DNA of 64,000 nucleotides from Lewinellaceae bacterium SD302 (GTDB taxonomy: Bacteria > Bacteroidota > Bacteroidia > Chitinophagales > Saprospiraceae), in contig PDLQ01000007.1 of the NCBI GenBank assembly GCA_002591745.1, positions 1 through 64,000 on the forward strand, in the 5' to 3' direction. Within the stretch, counting starts at the first letter, position 1, and every line of letters starts with the position of its first letter. The notes beneath the pieces were generated by a model. It ran no database searches, was not told the origin of the DNA, and saw only the letters and a program-made list of their open reading frames with translations. The translations under genes were made by a program, and so were the position numbers. This document shows, piece after piece, positions 27,122-35,507 of this stretch.

Positions 27122-28444
27122 ATGAAAAGCACTCTCTATACAATAGCATTTTTTTCTGTTCTTTTTCTAGGTTGTCAATATTCGGACGATGATGAAACGG
27201 AGCTTCTCGATCCGGATATCCCAGTAGAAGATTTGATAAACGGAGCTATCCTGAACCTGGCCTATCAGGAAGGAGAAGCCGCCCGGCTCGCAGGCGTATG
27301 GACTTCACAATTTAACGAGGCAGACCGCACTATCCCCTATTTACTCCCGGGATTTAGAGACCCCGAGGATTTCAATGATTTATGGGGCTTATTATATACC
27401 AATGGTTACATCTTAGCCCTACGGGCTGAACAGGCCGCCGCAGAAGAAGAAAGTCCCTTCCAGGAAGCTGTCGCTAAAATTCTACGCGCCCATTACATCG
27501 CTGAAACGGCCCTGATGTTTGGAGACGTTCCTTTTAGTCAGGTTGGTGACATACTGGCATTTCCAGACCCCGTCTTTGACGGACAGGCAGAGGTGATCGA
27601 GCGAGCCATCGATCTGCTGGAAGAGAGTCTGGCCGAGACGGCCGGTGAAGCGATCACTGACAACAACTCCATTCTTACCGGTACCGCAACCTGGGCCCAG
27701 TTCGCAAATGCTTTGATCGCTCGTTATAATCTGGCTCTACAAAATTTTCCTGAAGCTTTAGCAGCCGCCGAAGCCGCTGCGATCAATAGCGAAGAAGCCG
27801 AAATCAAGATTATGCACGACAGTATTGAAGGCAGCTTCAACCTCTTTCACGCCTTTACCTCAAGGAACAGATTTGGTGTAATTACTCTGGAAGAAAGCTT
27901 TTTGTATAAGACCCTGATCAGTGACGGAGAGCTTAGCAGAGCGGACGATAAGACGAACGATGCGGCCCGCTACGCCTACTACGTAGATAGTACCAGCTCT
28001 ATGGAATACCCAAATACGAGCAACTCGGGCTTTTTCGCCGCCGCCGCCGATTACCCCCTGGTCAGTATGCCAGAAATGAAGCTGATCATTGCCGAATGTG
28101 CCGCTAGAGCGGGCAACCTCGACCAAAGTGTTATGGCCCTCAATGAAGCCAGGGGCTATTGGGATACCAAATTCGGTACCGGAAATTACCTTGATTATGT
28201 TTCGACGGATTCGGCGGTTCAGCCCGATCAATTACTCAAAACTATTCTGTTGGAGAAATTTGTTTCAGTAATCGGCCTGCCTACTCTCTACGATATGGCC
28301 AGAACCAATAATTTGATCGGCTCCACGCTGAACGGAGGAAATGAACTGGCTCAGCGCTTCCTCTATCCCCAATCAGAAGAAAACGGGAATGAAAATTTTC
28401 CTGGCCACCATAGTGTGTTCGATGTAGCTCCCATAAACCAGTAG
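27122..28444 (+). CDS. SusD/RagB-like outer membrane lipoprotein, second copy
   Basis: The 440-residue paralogue of the preceding gene has a lipoprotein signal (FFSVLFLGCQYSDDD). The same framework is visible: AGVWTSQFNEADRT aligns with AGMWVDQFTGSDRQ, VPFSQVGDILAFPDPVFDGQ with the equivalent stretch, and LEKFVSVIGLPTLYDMART near the C terminus. It lacks the NKDPN start motif. Its codon usage and length match its neighbour, so it is a recent duplicate. It may provide a second lid specificity for the same SusC channel, or replace the first under other conditions. It lies behind a strong hairpin. Confidence 0.85.
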   Translation: MKSTLYTIAFFSVLFLGCQYSDDDETELLDPDIPVEDLINGAILNLAYQEGEAARLAGVWTSQFNEADRTIPYLLPGFRDPEDFNDLWGLLYTNGYILALRAEQAAAEEESPFQEAVAKILRAHYIAETALMFGDVPFSQVGDILAFPDPVFDGQAEVIERAIDLLEESLAETAGEAITDNNSILTGTATWAQFANALIARYNLALQNFPEALAAAEAAAINSEEAEIKIMHDSIEGSFNLFHAFTSRNRFGVITLEESFLYKTLISDGELSRADDKTNDAARYAYYVDSTSSMEYPNTSNSGFFAAAADYPLVSMPEMKLIIAECAARAGNLDQSVMALNEARGYWDTKFGTGNYLDYVSTDSAVQPDQLLKTILLEKFVSVIGLPTLYDMARTNNLIGSTLNGGNELAQRFLYPQSEENGNENFPGHHSVFDVAPINQ

Positions 28445-28661
28445 TATTTACTATCTTAAGAGATCAGTAGCCGGATAGAATTAATGTAATATTTCCATTT
28501 GATAGATTTTGGTTGTGGGCAAGGCAGGAAACACGGGCAAGACCGTAGCGTTTACGAGACCTTCCAACGCTGGCCGTGACTAAAAGATGGCGGGGGTAAT
28601 GAATGATTCTTTTTGTCCGGCTACGGATGTACTGATCAATCAATCACGCGAACTATACAGA

Positions 28662-29411
28662 ATGAAAAACTTGTTAATCTTTGCTTTTAGCCTGCTACTT
28701 CCCTTCTCTTTATTCTCCCAGGAAAAAAAAGCCACTGAGACCAACGTCGAGGAAACCGTCATGAAGGATAATAGCCGGAAAGCGTTTTTGAACCAGACCG
28801 GAGGAACTACCGAAGCAAATCTGGTGAATGGTGGAGCGTTTTATTTATCAAATCCAAGCCCTACTTACAAAATTGAAGTCGAAAAGGCTTACCATAAACC
28901 AGAGTGGCAAAAATCCACTGTTCGTATGGTTAACGGAAATTCCTACGGAATTCAGGGGCGCTATCGCGTTATCGACCAGGCTTTTGAAGTCCTTCATCAG
29001 GGGGAGGCCTACGAATTAAAAAAGGAGCAACTACAAAGCGTCACCATCGGCGAAGACCGTTTCCTGATGATGCCGGACCCCATGCTCAAAAAACGCGGGG
29101 CCGTTATTTACCAGCTCCACTACACTTCCGGAGCATACCAGCTCATTGAATACCACGGTGCCCAGTGGCAGGAACCCAAGGAGCAAAATATGTTCGATAC
29201 CAGTGAGCAGCACCGCACCATCAAACCAATGAAAGAATTGATCTTACGCACCAAGGGTGAGTTTGTGAAAATAAAAAACCATGGTGAAGCCCTCCGTTCG
29301 CTAGGGGTTGACAAAAAAAGCGTCCAGGCCAAATACGCCAAAAAGAATAAGCTAAAACTCAATCGTTCGGCTGACCTCATTCAATTTCTGGAATATTTAG
29401 ATGCCCGGTAA
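28662..29411 (+). CDS. secreted protein of unknown function
   Basis: The ATG at 28662 starts a signal peptide (LLIFAFSLLLPFSLFSQ); earlier in-frame starts give no signal. The 249-residue product has a region rich in charged residues and GEAYELKKEQLQSVTIGEDRF near the middle. The C-terminal portion (KSVQAKYAKKNKLKLNRSAD) is strongly basic. I do not recognise a family. It converges with, and its stop directly abuts, the TonB C-terminal domain gene on the other strand, leaving no room for a terminator. Confidence 0.55.
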   Translation: MKNLLIFAFSLLLPFSLFSQEKKATETNVEETVMKDNSRKAFLNQTGGTTEANLVNGGAFYLSNPSPTYKIEVEKAYHKPEWQKSTVRMVNGNSYGIQGRYRVIDQAFEVLHQGEAYELKKEQLQSVTIGEDRFLMMPDPMLKKRGAVIYQLHYTSGAYQLIEYHGAQWQEPKEQNMFDTSEQHRTIKPMKELILRTKGEFVKIKNHGEALRSLGVDKKSVQAKYAKKNKLKLNRSADLIQFLEYLDAR

Positions 29412-29849
29412 TTACCAACTGATCGTATAACCATAATCGCTGCCCTGTCTTGGGCTTTCGGGTCGCTCTTCTTTGGGCGCACCCACGATATTATAGGTGA
29501 TTTGCTGTTTGGTAGTTATCTTTGGTTTAAGCTTCGGTAGGTTGAAATTGATGCTCAGGTGCTGGTGGTAGCGTACGCTCATCTTGTAGTCTTTTGGTAT
29601 TACAAACTCTAAGAGCTTCACCAGCCGCACTGCTTCTTCACGGCAACCATCTTTCGGGCCTTTCGTCGCAACTGCCTTGATCACTTTACCCCGTTGATTC
29701 AGGCTGTATTCCACCCGCACACTGCCCTCGGTCCTATTTTGTTTCGCAGCTTCCGGATAACGCAAATTCTCTTTTAAAAAGGCTTGCATGGCTGTGGCAC
29801 CGCCGGGGTAGACCGGTTTATGAATGAAAGTGTTCTTTTTGCGCGCCAT
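29412..29849 (-). CDS. TonB C-terminal domain protein lacking a membrane anchor
   Basis: The 145-residue protein matches the TonB_C fold: YPGGATAMQAFLKENLRYPE near residue 15 and EGSVRVEYSLNQRGKVIKA near residue 43 are the landmarks. Classical TonB has an N-terminal membrane helix and a proline-rich spacer; both are missing. It may be a soluble or truncated energy transducer, or a domain used by another complex. The C-terminal 40 residues are an unusual extension. A core repeat lies 24 bases upstream of its start. Confidence 0.7.
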   Translation of the reverse strand: MARKKNTFIHKPVYPGGATAMQAFLKENLRYPEAAKQNRTEGSVRVEYSLNQRGKVIKAVATKGPKDGCREEAVRLVKLLEFVIPKDYKMSVRYHQHLSINFNLPKLKPKITTKQQITYNIVGAPKEERPESPRQGSDYGYTISW

Positions 29850-29872
29850 GGTTTGGAAAGGATTTGGGCTAA

Positions 29873-29883
29873 CAAAGTAGCAA
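29873..29883 (+). repeat. dispersed core repeat, copy 10
   Basis: Exact core with GATTTGGGCTAA on the left and TGTTTTG on the right, the full 25-base consensus. Confidence 0.88.
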
Positions 29884-30059
29884 TGTTTTGCGGAATGTCC
29901 TCAGGACAAGTGGCTCGTTGTTCGCAATCTTCTGCCGGCGCCTGCCGCCTGATAAAATAATGCAATACCAAAACCATTATGAGCCGATAACCTCGCCTGC
30001 TAGGCTGCTTTACCTTCGGTGGTTGCCGCTGGAAACCAGATTCTCCTTTATAATCAACA

Positions 30060-30070
30060 TTGCTACTTTG
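30060..30070 (-). repeat. dispersed core repeat, copy 11
   Basis: TTGCTACTTTG with CA on the left; on the minus strand GGCTT precedes the core. Confidence 0.85.
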
Positions 30071-30172
30071 AAGCCAAAGTATGACTAATGATCAAGCTCT
30101 CCTCAAAGTTGCAGCCGTGATAATTGGAATTCTCCTTCCAAAGGCCTACTTTGACTTCCCACAACCGCCCAT

Positions 30173-31102
30173 ATGAACCGAGCCACCTTCCTGAATTATT
30201 TGCGCAACGAAAGGCGTTACAGTGAACATACCGTCACTGCTTACGGGAAGGATTTAGAGCAATTTACGGTCTATTGTCGTAACTATTTCGGAGAAAACGA
30301 TCTGGGAAAAGTGAAGCGGGAAATGATTCGCTCCTGGCAGGCACATTTGCTGGAGGCCGAATACGGAGCGGCTTCAATTCGGCGCAAACTGGCCAGCATC
30401 AAGGCCTATTATCGTTTGCGTCGGGAGCGTGGCTTTCAAGTTGACAATCCAACGCTGAATATTCCTACCCCAAAATTGCCACGGCGACTGCCCGTAACGG
30501 TAACGAGTAAGGAAATCGAACACCTTTTCCGGAGTTTTCCGGTCGAGCGAACCGATTTTAGCCTGGTCCGTGACGAGTTGACTCTGGGGCTGCTTTACCA
30601 AACCGGCATCCGCCGGGCCGAACTTATCGGCCTGACCAGGTCGGCAATCGAACTGGATACTCGTCAATTCCGGGTTGTCGGAAAGGGAAATAAGGAAAGG
30701 ATCGTGCCATTTGGCCCCGGCTTGGTCGAATTGATCGAAGATTACGAATCATTGCGCAGCCAGCGCTTCCCTGAGCTCGTTACTCCTGAATTACTACTTA
30801 CTGACGCAGGCAAACCGCTTTACCCAAAATGGGTGTACAATTGCGTTAACCGCTATTTAATAGGCGTGAGCAAGGCCGAGCGTAAGAGTCCTCATGTCCT
30901 ACGCCATTCTTTTGCTACTCATTTAAGCGACGGTGGTGCCGACCTCAATGCCATCAAAGGATTACTGGGCCATAGCAGCCTGGCCGCTACCCAGATTTAT
31001 ACCCACGGAAGTGTAGCCCGCCTCAAGGACGTCTACCGTCGTGCCCACCCGGCCGCCGAGCGAATAAGCAGGCCAAGACCGGAGGATACCAAAGATAAAT
31101 AA
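30173..31102 (+). CDS. xerC: tyrosine recombinase XerC/XerD
   Basis: This 309-residue protein has an N-terminal SAM-like DNA-binding domain (FLNYLRNERRYSEHTVTAYG) and the catalytic domain with the R-K-H-R-H-Y set: the Arg of YQTGIRRAELIGL near residue 147, GKGNKERIVPFG, the His and Arg of SPHVLRHSFATHL, LLGHSSLAATQIYTH with His and the nucleophile Tyr. It resolves chromosome dimers at dif with a partner recombinase. It is not near any integron or phage genes here. The following gene, an HPF, is the usual neighbour in Bacteroidota. Confidence 0.9.
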   Translation: MNRATFLNYLRNERRYSEHTVTAYGKDLEQFTVYCRNYFGENDLGKVKREMIRSWQAHLLEAEYGAASIRRKLASIKAYYRLRRERGFQVDNPTLNIPTPKLPRRLPVTVTSKEIEHLFRSFPVERTDFSLVRDELTLGLLYQTGIRRAELIGLTRSAIELDTRQFRVVGKGNKERIVPFGPGLVELIEDYESLRSQRFPELVTPELLLTDAGKPLYPKWVYNCVNRYLIGVSKAERKSPHVLRHSFATHLSDGGADLNAIKGLLGHSSLAATQIYTHGSVARLKDVYRRAHPAAERISRPRPEDTKDK

Positions 31103-31208
31103 CCAAATAAGGACCGTTTGACAGGTCCGCCATTTCATCATCCGCTGCCTTCTGATCAGTAGTACATCACGTGAAAATACCCGCGGGAGCAGCACAATAA
31201 TACCGTTC

Positions 31209-31499
31209 ATGCAAATACAGACCAATGCCATCCACTTTAAGGCAGACCCTAAACTGTTAACTTTCATCCAGGAAAAGTTGAACAAACTGGAGCAATATTC
31301 TGATCGCATCATCGACGCTCAGGTATACCTCAAACTGGAAAACACCGGACAGGTTAAAGACAAGATCACGGAAATTCGCCTTCACGTGCCTGGCGACCGG
31401 CTCTTTAGCAAGAGTTCCGAAAAAACTTTTGAGGCGGCGGTAGACCGGGCCGTGGAAGGACTGCGGCGCAGTTTGCGTAAATACAAGGAGAGGAGATAG
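31209..31499 (+). CDS. hpf: ribosome hibernation-promoting factor (HPF/RaiA, short form)
   Basis: The 96-residue product is the short form of the family. The N-terminal MQIQTNAIHFKADPKLLTFI, the central LENTGQVKDKITEIRLHVPG and the final RAVEGLRRSLRKYKERR are characteristic. It binds the decoding site of idle ribosomes and supports 70S/100S formation in starvation. It lacks the C-terminal dimerisation domain of long HPF. It is followed by hairpin-array element B and then the tRNA-tuf operon, so it is likely the last gene of the XerC transcript. Confidence 0.88.
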   Translation: MQIQTNAIHFKADPKLLTFIQEKLNKLEQYSDRIIDAQVYLKLENTGQVKDKITEIRLHVPGDRLFSKSSEKTFEAAVDRAVEGLRRSLRKYKERR

Positions 31500-31500
31500 T

Positions 31501-31716
31501 TAGACGAGCTTCGCCTCCGTAGACGTCGCTTTACGACTCGTGGACGCTCGTTCCCCGCTTGTGGGAGGGCATTAGCCGAAGATCAGGAGTTTTGTCTTAG
31601 GTTCCGATGCTCTCCACAAGATCGCTCCGGCAATCGCCTACAAGGCCAAAGGCCGTCCACAAGCGCAGGGAGTGTCCACAAACGAAGCGTCCACCAGGGC
31701 GAAGCCCACCCGGACT
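31501..31716. repeat. hairpin-array element B (divergent)
   Basis: This element has the same plan as elements A and C but more divergent sequence: GCTTCGCC and GTCGCTTTACGAC-type small hairpins, GTGGAC-type linkers (here CCACAAG instead of CCAAAAG), and an imperfect central stem (31561-31572 with 31607-31617). The right side carries GGCCAAAGGCC, AAGCGCAGG and GGGCGAAGCCC hairpins. It lies between HPF and the tRNA operon. Confidence 0.7.
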
Positions 31717-31720
31717 TTTA

Positions 31721-31748
31721 GAAGAGCGGAATTTTTTTTCCGCTCTTC
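31721..31748 (+). terminator. hairpin overlapping the tRNA-tuf promoter
   Basis: A perfect 9-base stem GAAGAGCGG / CCGCTCTTC encloses an AATTTTTTTT loop. It ends at the -33 region of the next promoter (TTG at 31749-31751), so it may both end the upstream transcript and insulate the operon. Confidence 0.55.
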
Positions 31749-31778
31749 TTGCATTGTTAATGAAAAGCACTATCTTTG
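31749..31778 (+). promoter_or_regulatory. promoter of the tRNA-tuf operon
   Basis: TTG at 31749-31751 and TATCTTTG at 31771-31778 are separated by 19 bases, matching the consensus. The transcript would start near 31785, about 80 bases before the first tRNA. Confidence 0.75.
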
Positions 31779-31864
31779 CAATCGCTTTTGGGAACGGCCA
31801 AGAGTGTGATTGAAAAATTGAAGGGTTCTTTGTTGTTGATTAGCTCATTTTGAGCAAAAACAAC

Positions 31865-31937
31865 GCCGATATAGCTCAGTTGGTAGAGCAGCTGATTTGT
31901 AATCAGCCGGTCGCTGGTTCGAGTCCGGCTATCGGCT
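31865..31937 (+). tRNA. tRNA-Thr (TGT)
   Basis: Full cloverleaf: acceptor GCCGATA/TATCGGC, D-arm TAGCTCAGTTGGTAGAGCA, anticodon arm GCTGA-TTTGTAA-TCAGC with anticodon TGT, T-loop GTTCGAG. CCA is not encoded. Confidence 0.95.
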
Positions 31938-31960
31938 CAAACAGCAATGATGAACCTAAA

Positions 31961-32042
31961 GGGGATGCGCCGCAGTTGGAGAGGCGGGATGGACTGTAAA
32001 TCCATTGTTTCGGCTGAGTAGGTTCGAATCCTACCATCCCCA
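31961..32042 (+). tRNA. tRNA-Tyr (GTA)
   Basis: Class II tRNA with a long variable arm: acceptor GGGGATG/CATCCCC, anticodon loop CTGTAAA with GTA, and a T-arm with GGTTCGAATCC. About 82 bases. Confidence 0.95.
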
Positions 32043-32050
32043 CACCATTT

Positions 32051-32123
32051 AAGGACTGAAGGTCAGAAGGCCGAAGAATTGAAGCCGCGCTTCAATTCTT
32101 CTTACTTCAACCCTTCCGTCCTT
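32051..32123. repeat. palindromic spacer between tRNA-Tyr and tRNA-Gly
   Basis: An outer stem AAGGACTGAAGG with CCTTCCGTCCTT and an inner perfect 12-base stem GAAGAATTGAAG / CTTCAATTCTTC (32073-32084 with 32090-32101) form a long hairpin. The same AAGGAYTGAAG motif recurs at 33755-33837. It may serve tRNA processing or be a mobile palindrome. Confidence 0.7.
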
Positions 32124-32128
32124 GATAT

Positions 32129-32201
32129 GCGGAAGTAGCTCAGTTGGTAGAGCATCAGCCTTCCAAGCTGAGGGTCGCGGGTTCGAATCTCGTCTTCCGC
32201 T
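32129..32201 (+). tRNA. tRNA-Gly (TCC)
   Basis: Acceptor GCGGAAG/CTTCCGC, anticodon arm TCAGC-CTTCCAA-GCTGA with TCC, T-loop GTTCGAATC. CCA is not encoded. Confidence 0.95.
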
Positions 32202-32262
32202 CCAATGTTTCGCGTAGTTAAACATTGGATGGAAACGCATACGTTTTTATCTGATGTGCATT

Positions 32263-32334
<72 letters not shown>

Positions 32335-32530
32335 CAAATTTTTAAACGTGGCCTTTTATGCCATGTTTGCGTGGTTTTACCGATGGGTAAGGCCTTCGTG
32401 CGTTAAAGCTCAACGGCTGTAAAGCACGGCAAATAAAGATTACCCCATTAAGTTGGGGGAGGGGCGGCCGGTACTGCGGCGGCACCCTGACTCATTTTGT
32501 TCTAACTAACTCCAAAACATCAAATCCAAG

Positions 32531-33730
32531 ATGGCTAAGGAAAATTTCGACAGATCTAAACCCCACGTGAATGTGGGTACCATCGGTCACGTTGACCACG
32601 GTAAAACTACCCTCACCGCAGCAATCACTTACGTGCTATCCGAAGCCGGAGGCGGTACTGCTAAGATGGACTACGATAGCATCGACTCTGCTCCAGAAGA
32701 GAAAGAGCGTGGTATCACCATTAACACTGCTCACGTTGAGTACGAAACTGAAAACCGCCACTACGCTCACGTTGACTGTCCCGGTCACGCTGATTACGTA
32801 AAGAACATGGTTACTGGTGCCGCTCAGATGGACGGTGCTATCCTGGTATGTGCCGCTACTGATGGCCCAATGCCACAAACCCGTGAGCACATCCTCCTGG
32901 CTCGCCAGGTAGGTGTACCGAACATCGTAGTATTCATGAACAAGGCTGACCTTGTTGATGACGAAGAGATGCTCGAACTCGTAGAAATGGAAGTACGCGA
33001 ACTGCTGAGCCAGTACGAGTACGATGGCGACAACGCCAGCATCATCATCGGTTCTGCCCTTAAAGCCCTTGAAGGTGATGCTACCGCTACCCAGCAGATC
33101 AAAGATCTGATGGCCGCTGTTGACGCTGACATCCCCACTCCTGAAAAAGACACTGAGAAGCCATTCCTGATGCCAATCGAGGATGTATTCTCTATCACCG
33201 GTCGCGGTACTGTTGCTACCGGTCGTATCGAGCGTGGTATCATCAACTCTGGTGAAGAGGTTGAGATCTTAGGTATGCAGGCTGAAGACGCCAAGCCACT
33301 TAAGTCAGTTGTAACCGGAATTGAGATGTTCCGTAAGATCCTTGATCGCGGTGAAGCTGGTGATAACGCCGGTATCCTTCTTCGTGGTATTGACAAAAAC
33401 GATATCCGCCGTGGTCAGGTAATCTGTAAGCCAGGTTCCGTAAAACCCCACAAGCACTTCAAATGTGAGGTATACGTACTGAGCAAAGACGAAGGTGGCC
33501 GTCACACGCCATTCTTCAACGGTTACCGCCCTCAGTTCTACTTCCGTACTACGGATGTAACTGGTGACGTACAACTGCCGGAAAACGTAGAAATGGTAAT
33601 GCCTGGTGACAACGTAACCCTGGAGGTGAAGTTGCTCAACACCATCGCCATGGAAAAAGGTCTCCGTTTCGCTATCCGTGAGGGTGGTCGTACGGTAGGT
33701 GCCGGTCAGGTAACCGAGATCATCGAGTAA
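32531..33730 (+). CDS. tuf: elongation factor Tu
   Basis: The 399-residue GTPase delivers aminoacyl-tRNA to the ribosome. The G motifs are GHVDHGKT (residues about 19-26), DCPGHADY near residue 80, NKAD near residue 136 and GSAL near residue 174. Domains II and III follow with the usual [13 protein letters not shown] and [12 protein letters not shown] stretches. Four tRNA genes precede it in the same transcript, a classic arrangement, and tRNA-Trp, secE and nusG follow. The leader of 196 bases after tRNA-Thr includes a G/C-rich stretch near 32461-32490. Confidence 0.97.
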   Translation: MAKENFDRSKPHVNVGTIGHVDHGKTTLTAAITYVLSEAGGGTAKMDYDSIDSAPEEKERGITINTAHVEYETENRHYAHVDCPGHADYVKNMVTGAAQMDGAILVCAATDGPMPQTREHILLARQVGVPNIVVFMNKADLVDDEEMLELVEMEVRELLSQYEYDGDNASIIIGSALKALEGDATATQQIKDLMAAVDADIPTPEKDTEKPFLMPIEDVFSITGRGTVATGRIERGIINSGEEVEILGMQAEDAKPLKSVVTGIEMFRKILDRGEAGDNAGILLRGIDKNDIRRGQVICKPGSVKPHKHFKCEVYVLSKDEGGRHTPFFNGYRPQFYFRTTDVTGDVQLPENVEMVMPGDNVTLEVKLLNTIAMEKGLRFAIREGGRTVGAGQVTEIIE

Positions 33731-33732
33731 AC

Positions 33733-33748
33733 AAGGACTTCCGTCCTT
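33733..33748 (+). terminator. short hairpin after tuf
   Basis: AAGGAC-TTCC-GTCCTT forms a 6-base stem just after the stop codon. There is no T-run, so it is only a weak terminator or a processing element. Confidence 0.35.
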
Positions 33749-33754
33749 ACTTTC

Positions 33755-33837
33755 AAGGATTGAAGATCTGAAGTTTGGAGGACTGAAGTAGCCTGTGCGC
33801 CGCTTCAGTCCTTCTACGCTTCCTTCCTTCAATCCTT
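33755..33837. repeat. nested palindrome between tuf and tRNA-Trp remnant
   Basis: An outer 11-base perfect stem AAGGATTGAAG / CTTCAATCCTT (33755-33765 with 33827-33837) encloses an inner 10-base stem AGGACTGAAG / CTTCAGTCCT (33779-33788 with 33803-33812). It is related to the palindrome at 32051-32123. Confidence 0.75.
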
Positions 33838-33839
33838 AT

Positions 33840-33924
33840 ACGGGTATAGCTCAATTGGTAGAGCACTGGTCTCCAACCTCCGAAGGAAGCCGCGTAGCGA
33901 AACCAGGGCTGGGAAACCCTCCTT
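33840..33924 (+). pseudogene. broken tRNA-Trp copy with 24-base insertion
   Basis: The first 37 bases are identical to the intact tRNA-Trp gene at 33945, up to the anticodon loop. Then 24 foreign bases (33877-33900, CCTCCGAAGG onward) interrupt just after the anticodon, and the reading returns with AACCAGGGCTGGGA before losing the T-arm and acceptor 3' side. The insertion falls at the position used by tRNA introns, but the missing 3' half means the copy cannot fold into a tRNA. It is most simply a decayed tandem duplicate. Confidence 0.75.
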
Positions 33925-33944
33925 GATTGGTAAATTTCTCACAC

Positions 33945-34020
33945 ACGGGTATAGCTCAATTGGTAGAGCACTGGTCTCCAAAACCAGGGGCTGGGAGTTC
34001 GAGTCTCTCTACCCGTGCCA
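33945..34020 (+). tRNA. tRNA-Trp (CCA)
   Basis: Acceptor ACGGGTA/TACCCGT, anticodon arm CTGGT-CTCCAAA-ACCAG with CCA, T-arm GGGAGTTCGAGTCTCTC, discriminator G, and an encoded CCA tail. Its location between tuf and secE is conserved. Confidence 0.95.
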
Positions 34021-34072
34021 AACTTGTTCTGGAAAACGCAAGTGTTTTTTTCAGGACGTGCAACGCACTCTT

Positions 34073-34264
34073 ATGGAAAAGTTGAAATTATATATTCGGG
34101 AAAGCTACAACGAGCTCATGTACAACGTGACTTGGCCCAGCTTTTCCAGTCTACAGAGTAACACCGTACTGGTGTTGGTCGGCTCCGTAATCTTCGCCCT
34201 GATCATCTTGCTGATGGACCTGGTTTGGAAAACGGGCACGGACTTCATCTACGGCAACGCCTAG
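34073..34264 (+). CDS. secE: preprotein translocase subunit SecE
   Basis: The 63-residue protein begins at ATG 34073; an open frame reaching upstream covers the tRNA-Trp and is not real. The conserved amphipathic segment ESYNELMYNVTWPSFSSLQS is followed by one transmembrane helix, LVLVGSVIFALIILLMDLVW. SecE clamps SecY in the inner membrane. Single-helix SecE is the usual form outside gamma-proteobacteria. nusG follows after nine bases. Confidence 0.93.
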   Translation: MEKLKLYIRESYNELMYNVTWPSFSSLQSNTVLVLVGSVIFALIILLMDLVWKTGTDFIYGNA

Positions 34265-34273
34265 CAATAACTC

Positions 34274-34822
34274 ATGGCAGACGATAAGAAATGGTATTCC
34301 CTCCGCGTCATTAGTGGCAAAGAGAAAAAGATCAAGGAAAGGATCGAACTGGAGATTTCCCGCCGACAGTGGGAAGAACGCGTTACCCAGATCATCGTAC
34401 CCACCGAGAAGGTCTACAAGATCCGTAACGGTAAGAAGGTGATCAGCGAGCGCAACATCCTCCCCGGTTACATCCTCGTTGAGGCGGACTCCTTTAAGAT
34501 GAACGCCGAAGTGGTCGACACGATCTCCAACATTCCCAACGTCATCCATTTCCTGGGGAAAGCTAACCCGATCCCCATGCGCGATTCCGAAGCCAACCGT
34601 TTGCTCGGCAAGGTGGACGAAAGCCTGGAAGCCGGAGACACCATGATCGAACCATTCATCGTGGGCGAAACCGTGAAGATTATCGATGGACCTTTCAACG
34701 AGTTCGTAGGTGATATCCAGGAAGTGAACGAAGAGAAAAAGAAACTCAAAGTGATTGTCAAGATTTTCGGTCGTGGTACTGAGGTTGAACTCAACTTCAT
34801 GCAGGTCGAAAAGCAATCCTAG
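34274..34822 (+). CDS. nusG: transcription termination/antitermination factor NusG
   Basis: The 182-residue protein has an N-terminal NGN domain beginning KWYSLRVISGKEKKIKERIE and a C-terminal KOW domain with GETVKIIDGPFNEFVGDI. It binds RNA polymerase and couples it to the ribosome or Rho. The length is standard. It lies between secE and the ribosomal-protein genes, as in most bacteria. Confidence 0.95.
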   Translation: MADDKKWYSLRVISGKEKKIKERIELEISRRQWEERVTQIIVPTEKVYKIRNGKKVISERNILPGYILVEADSFKMNAEVVDTISNIPNVIHFLGKANPIPMRDSEANRLLGKVDESLEAGDTMIEPFIVGETVKIIDGPFNEFVGDIQEVNEEKKKLKVIVKIFGRGTEVELNFMQVEKQS

Positions 34823-34854
34823 ATTTTTGGCCGGAGTACGGTTGCTTTGGACTT

Positions 34855-34865
34855 CAAAGTAGCAA
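34855..34865 (+). repeat. dispersed core repeat, copy 12
   Basis: Exact core with left flank TTTGGACTT, placed between nusG and rplK inside the ribosomal operon. No inverted partner is seen nearby. Confidence 0.85.
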
Positions 34866-34979
34866 TGCTCCTGAAAGCCGGTGGCCTGGCCAACTGCCGA
34901 TCATTTAATGTTAAACTTTTAGTCGGAGAATTAACCGTTTAAAGCAACGGATTCGTCTGAACGACAAAAACAAGCTATT

Positions 34980-35438
34980 ATGGCTAAGGAAGTAGAAACT
35001 TTCATCAAACTTCAGGTCCGCGGCGGTGCCGCTAATCCTGCTCCTCCGGTTGGTCCCGCACTGGGTGCCAAAGGGGTGAACATCATGGAGTTCTGTAAGC
35101 GTTTCAACGCAGCTACCCAAGACAAGCAGGGTAAAGTTCTCCCGGTAGTTATTACCGTATACAAAGACAAGTCCTTCGACTTCGTTATCAAGACGCCACC
35201 GGCTGCCGTGCAGTTGATGGAAGCTGCCAAACTCAAAAAGGGATCTTCCGAATCTAACCGCGATAAAGTTGGCAAAGTAACCTGGGACCAGGTGCGCGCC
35301 ATCGCCGAAGACAAGATGCCTGACCTGAACGCTTTCAAAATCGAAAGCGCTATGAAAATGGTGGCTGGTACTGCCCGCTCCATGGGGGTAGTCGTAACGG
35401 GTACTCCTCCTTGGGGAGCTGACGAAGCCGAAGCATAG
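34980..35438 (+). CDS. rplK: 50S ribosomal protein L11
   Basis: The 152-residue protein is 5-10 residues longer than E. coli L11. The proline-rich N-terminal [14 protein letters not shown] and the C-terminal rRNA-binding region with [17 protein letters not shown] are diagnostic. L11 forms the GTPase-associated centre with 23S rRNA. The final residues GADEAEA are an acidic tail. A core repeat lies in the gap before it. Confidence 0.96.
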   Translation: MAKEVETFIKLQVRGGAANPAPPVGPALGAKGVNIMEFCKRFNAATQDKQGKVLPVVITVYKDKSFDFVIKTPPAAVQLMEAAKLKKGSSESNRDKVGKVTWDQVRAIAEDKMPDLNAFKIESAMKMVAGTARSMGVVVTGTPPWGADEAEA

Positions 35439-35462
35439 AACCGAAACTTTTAACTGAAGGGA

Positions 35463-35482
35463 GTGCCGCCGCAGGGCGGCAC
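35463..35482 (+). promoter_or_regulatory. hairpin before rplA
   Basis: A perfect 8-base stem GTGCCGCC-GCAG-GGCGGCAC lies 25 bases before the rplA start. It could limit translation or be a protein L1 feedback site, but it does not show a clear match to known L1 sites. Confidence 0.5.
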
Positions 35483-35507
35483 GATAATCACCTCAAATTT
35501 TTATATT

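Larger units (their letters stand above)
29850..30172. other. intergenic region flanked by outward-facing repeats
   Basis: This 323-base gap holds core repeats at 29873-29883 (plus) and 30060-30070 (minus), that is, CAAAGTAGCAA then TTGCTACTTTG. Between them is no open frame of note. The second copy has an added CAAAGT after it (AAGCCAAAGT). Nothing else is recognisable. Confidence 0.5.

Noticed and set aside
31961-32042. Selenocysteine tRNA instead of tRNA-Tyr
   Set aside because: The anticodon is GTA and the acceptor stem is seven pairs, typical of tRNA-Tyr; a SelC would have an eight-pair acceptor and TCA.
33923-34072. Long start for secE reaching into tRNA-Trp
   Set aside because: The added residues are a translation of the tRNA gene. 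The ATG at 34073 gives the normal SecE length and N-terminal helix.
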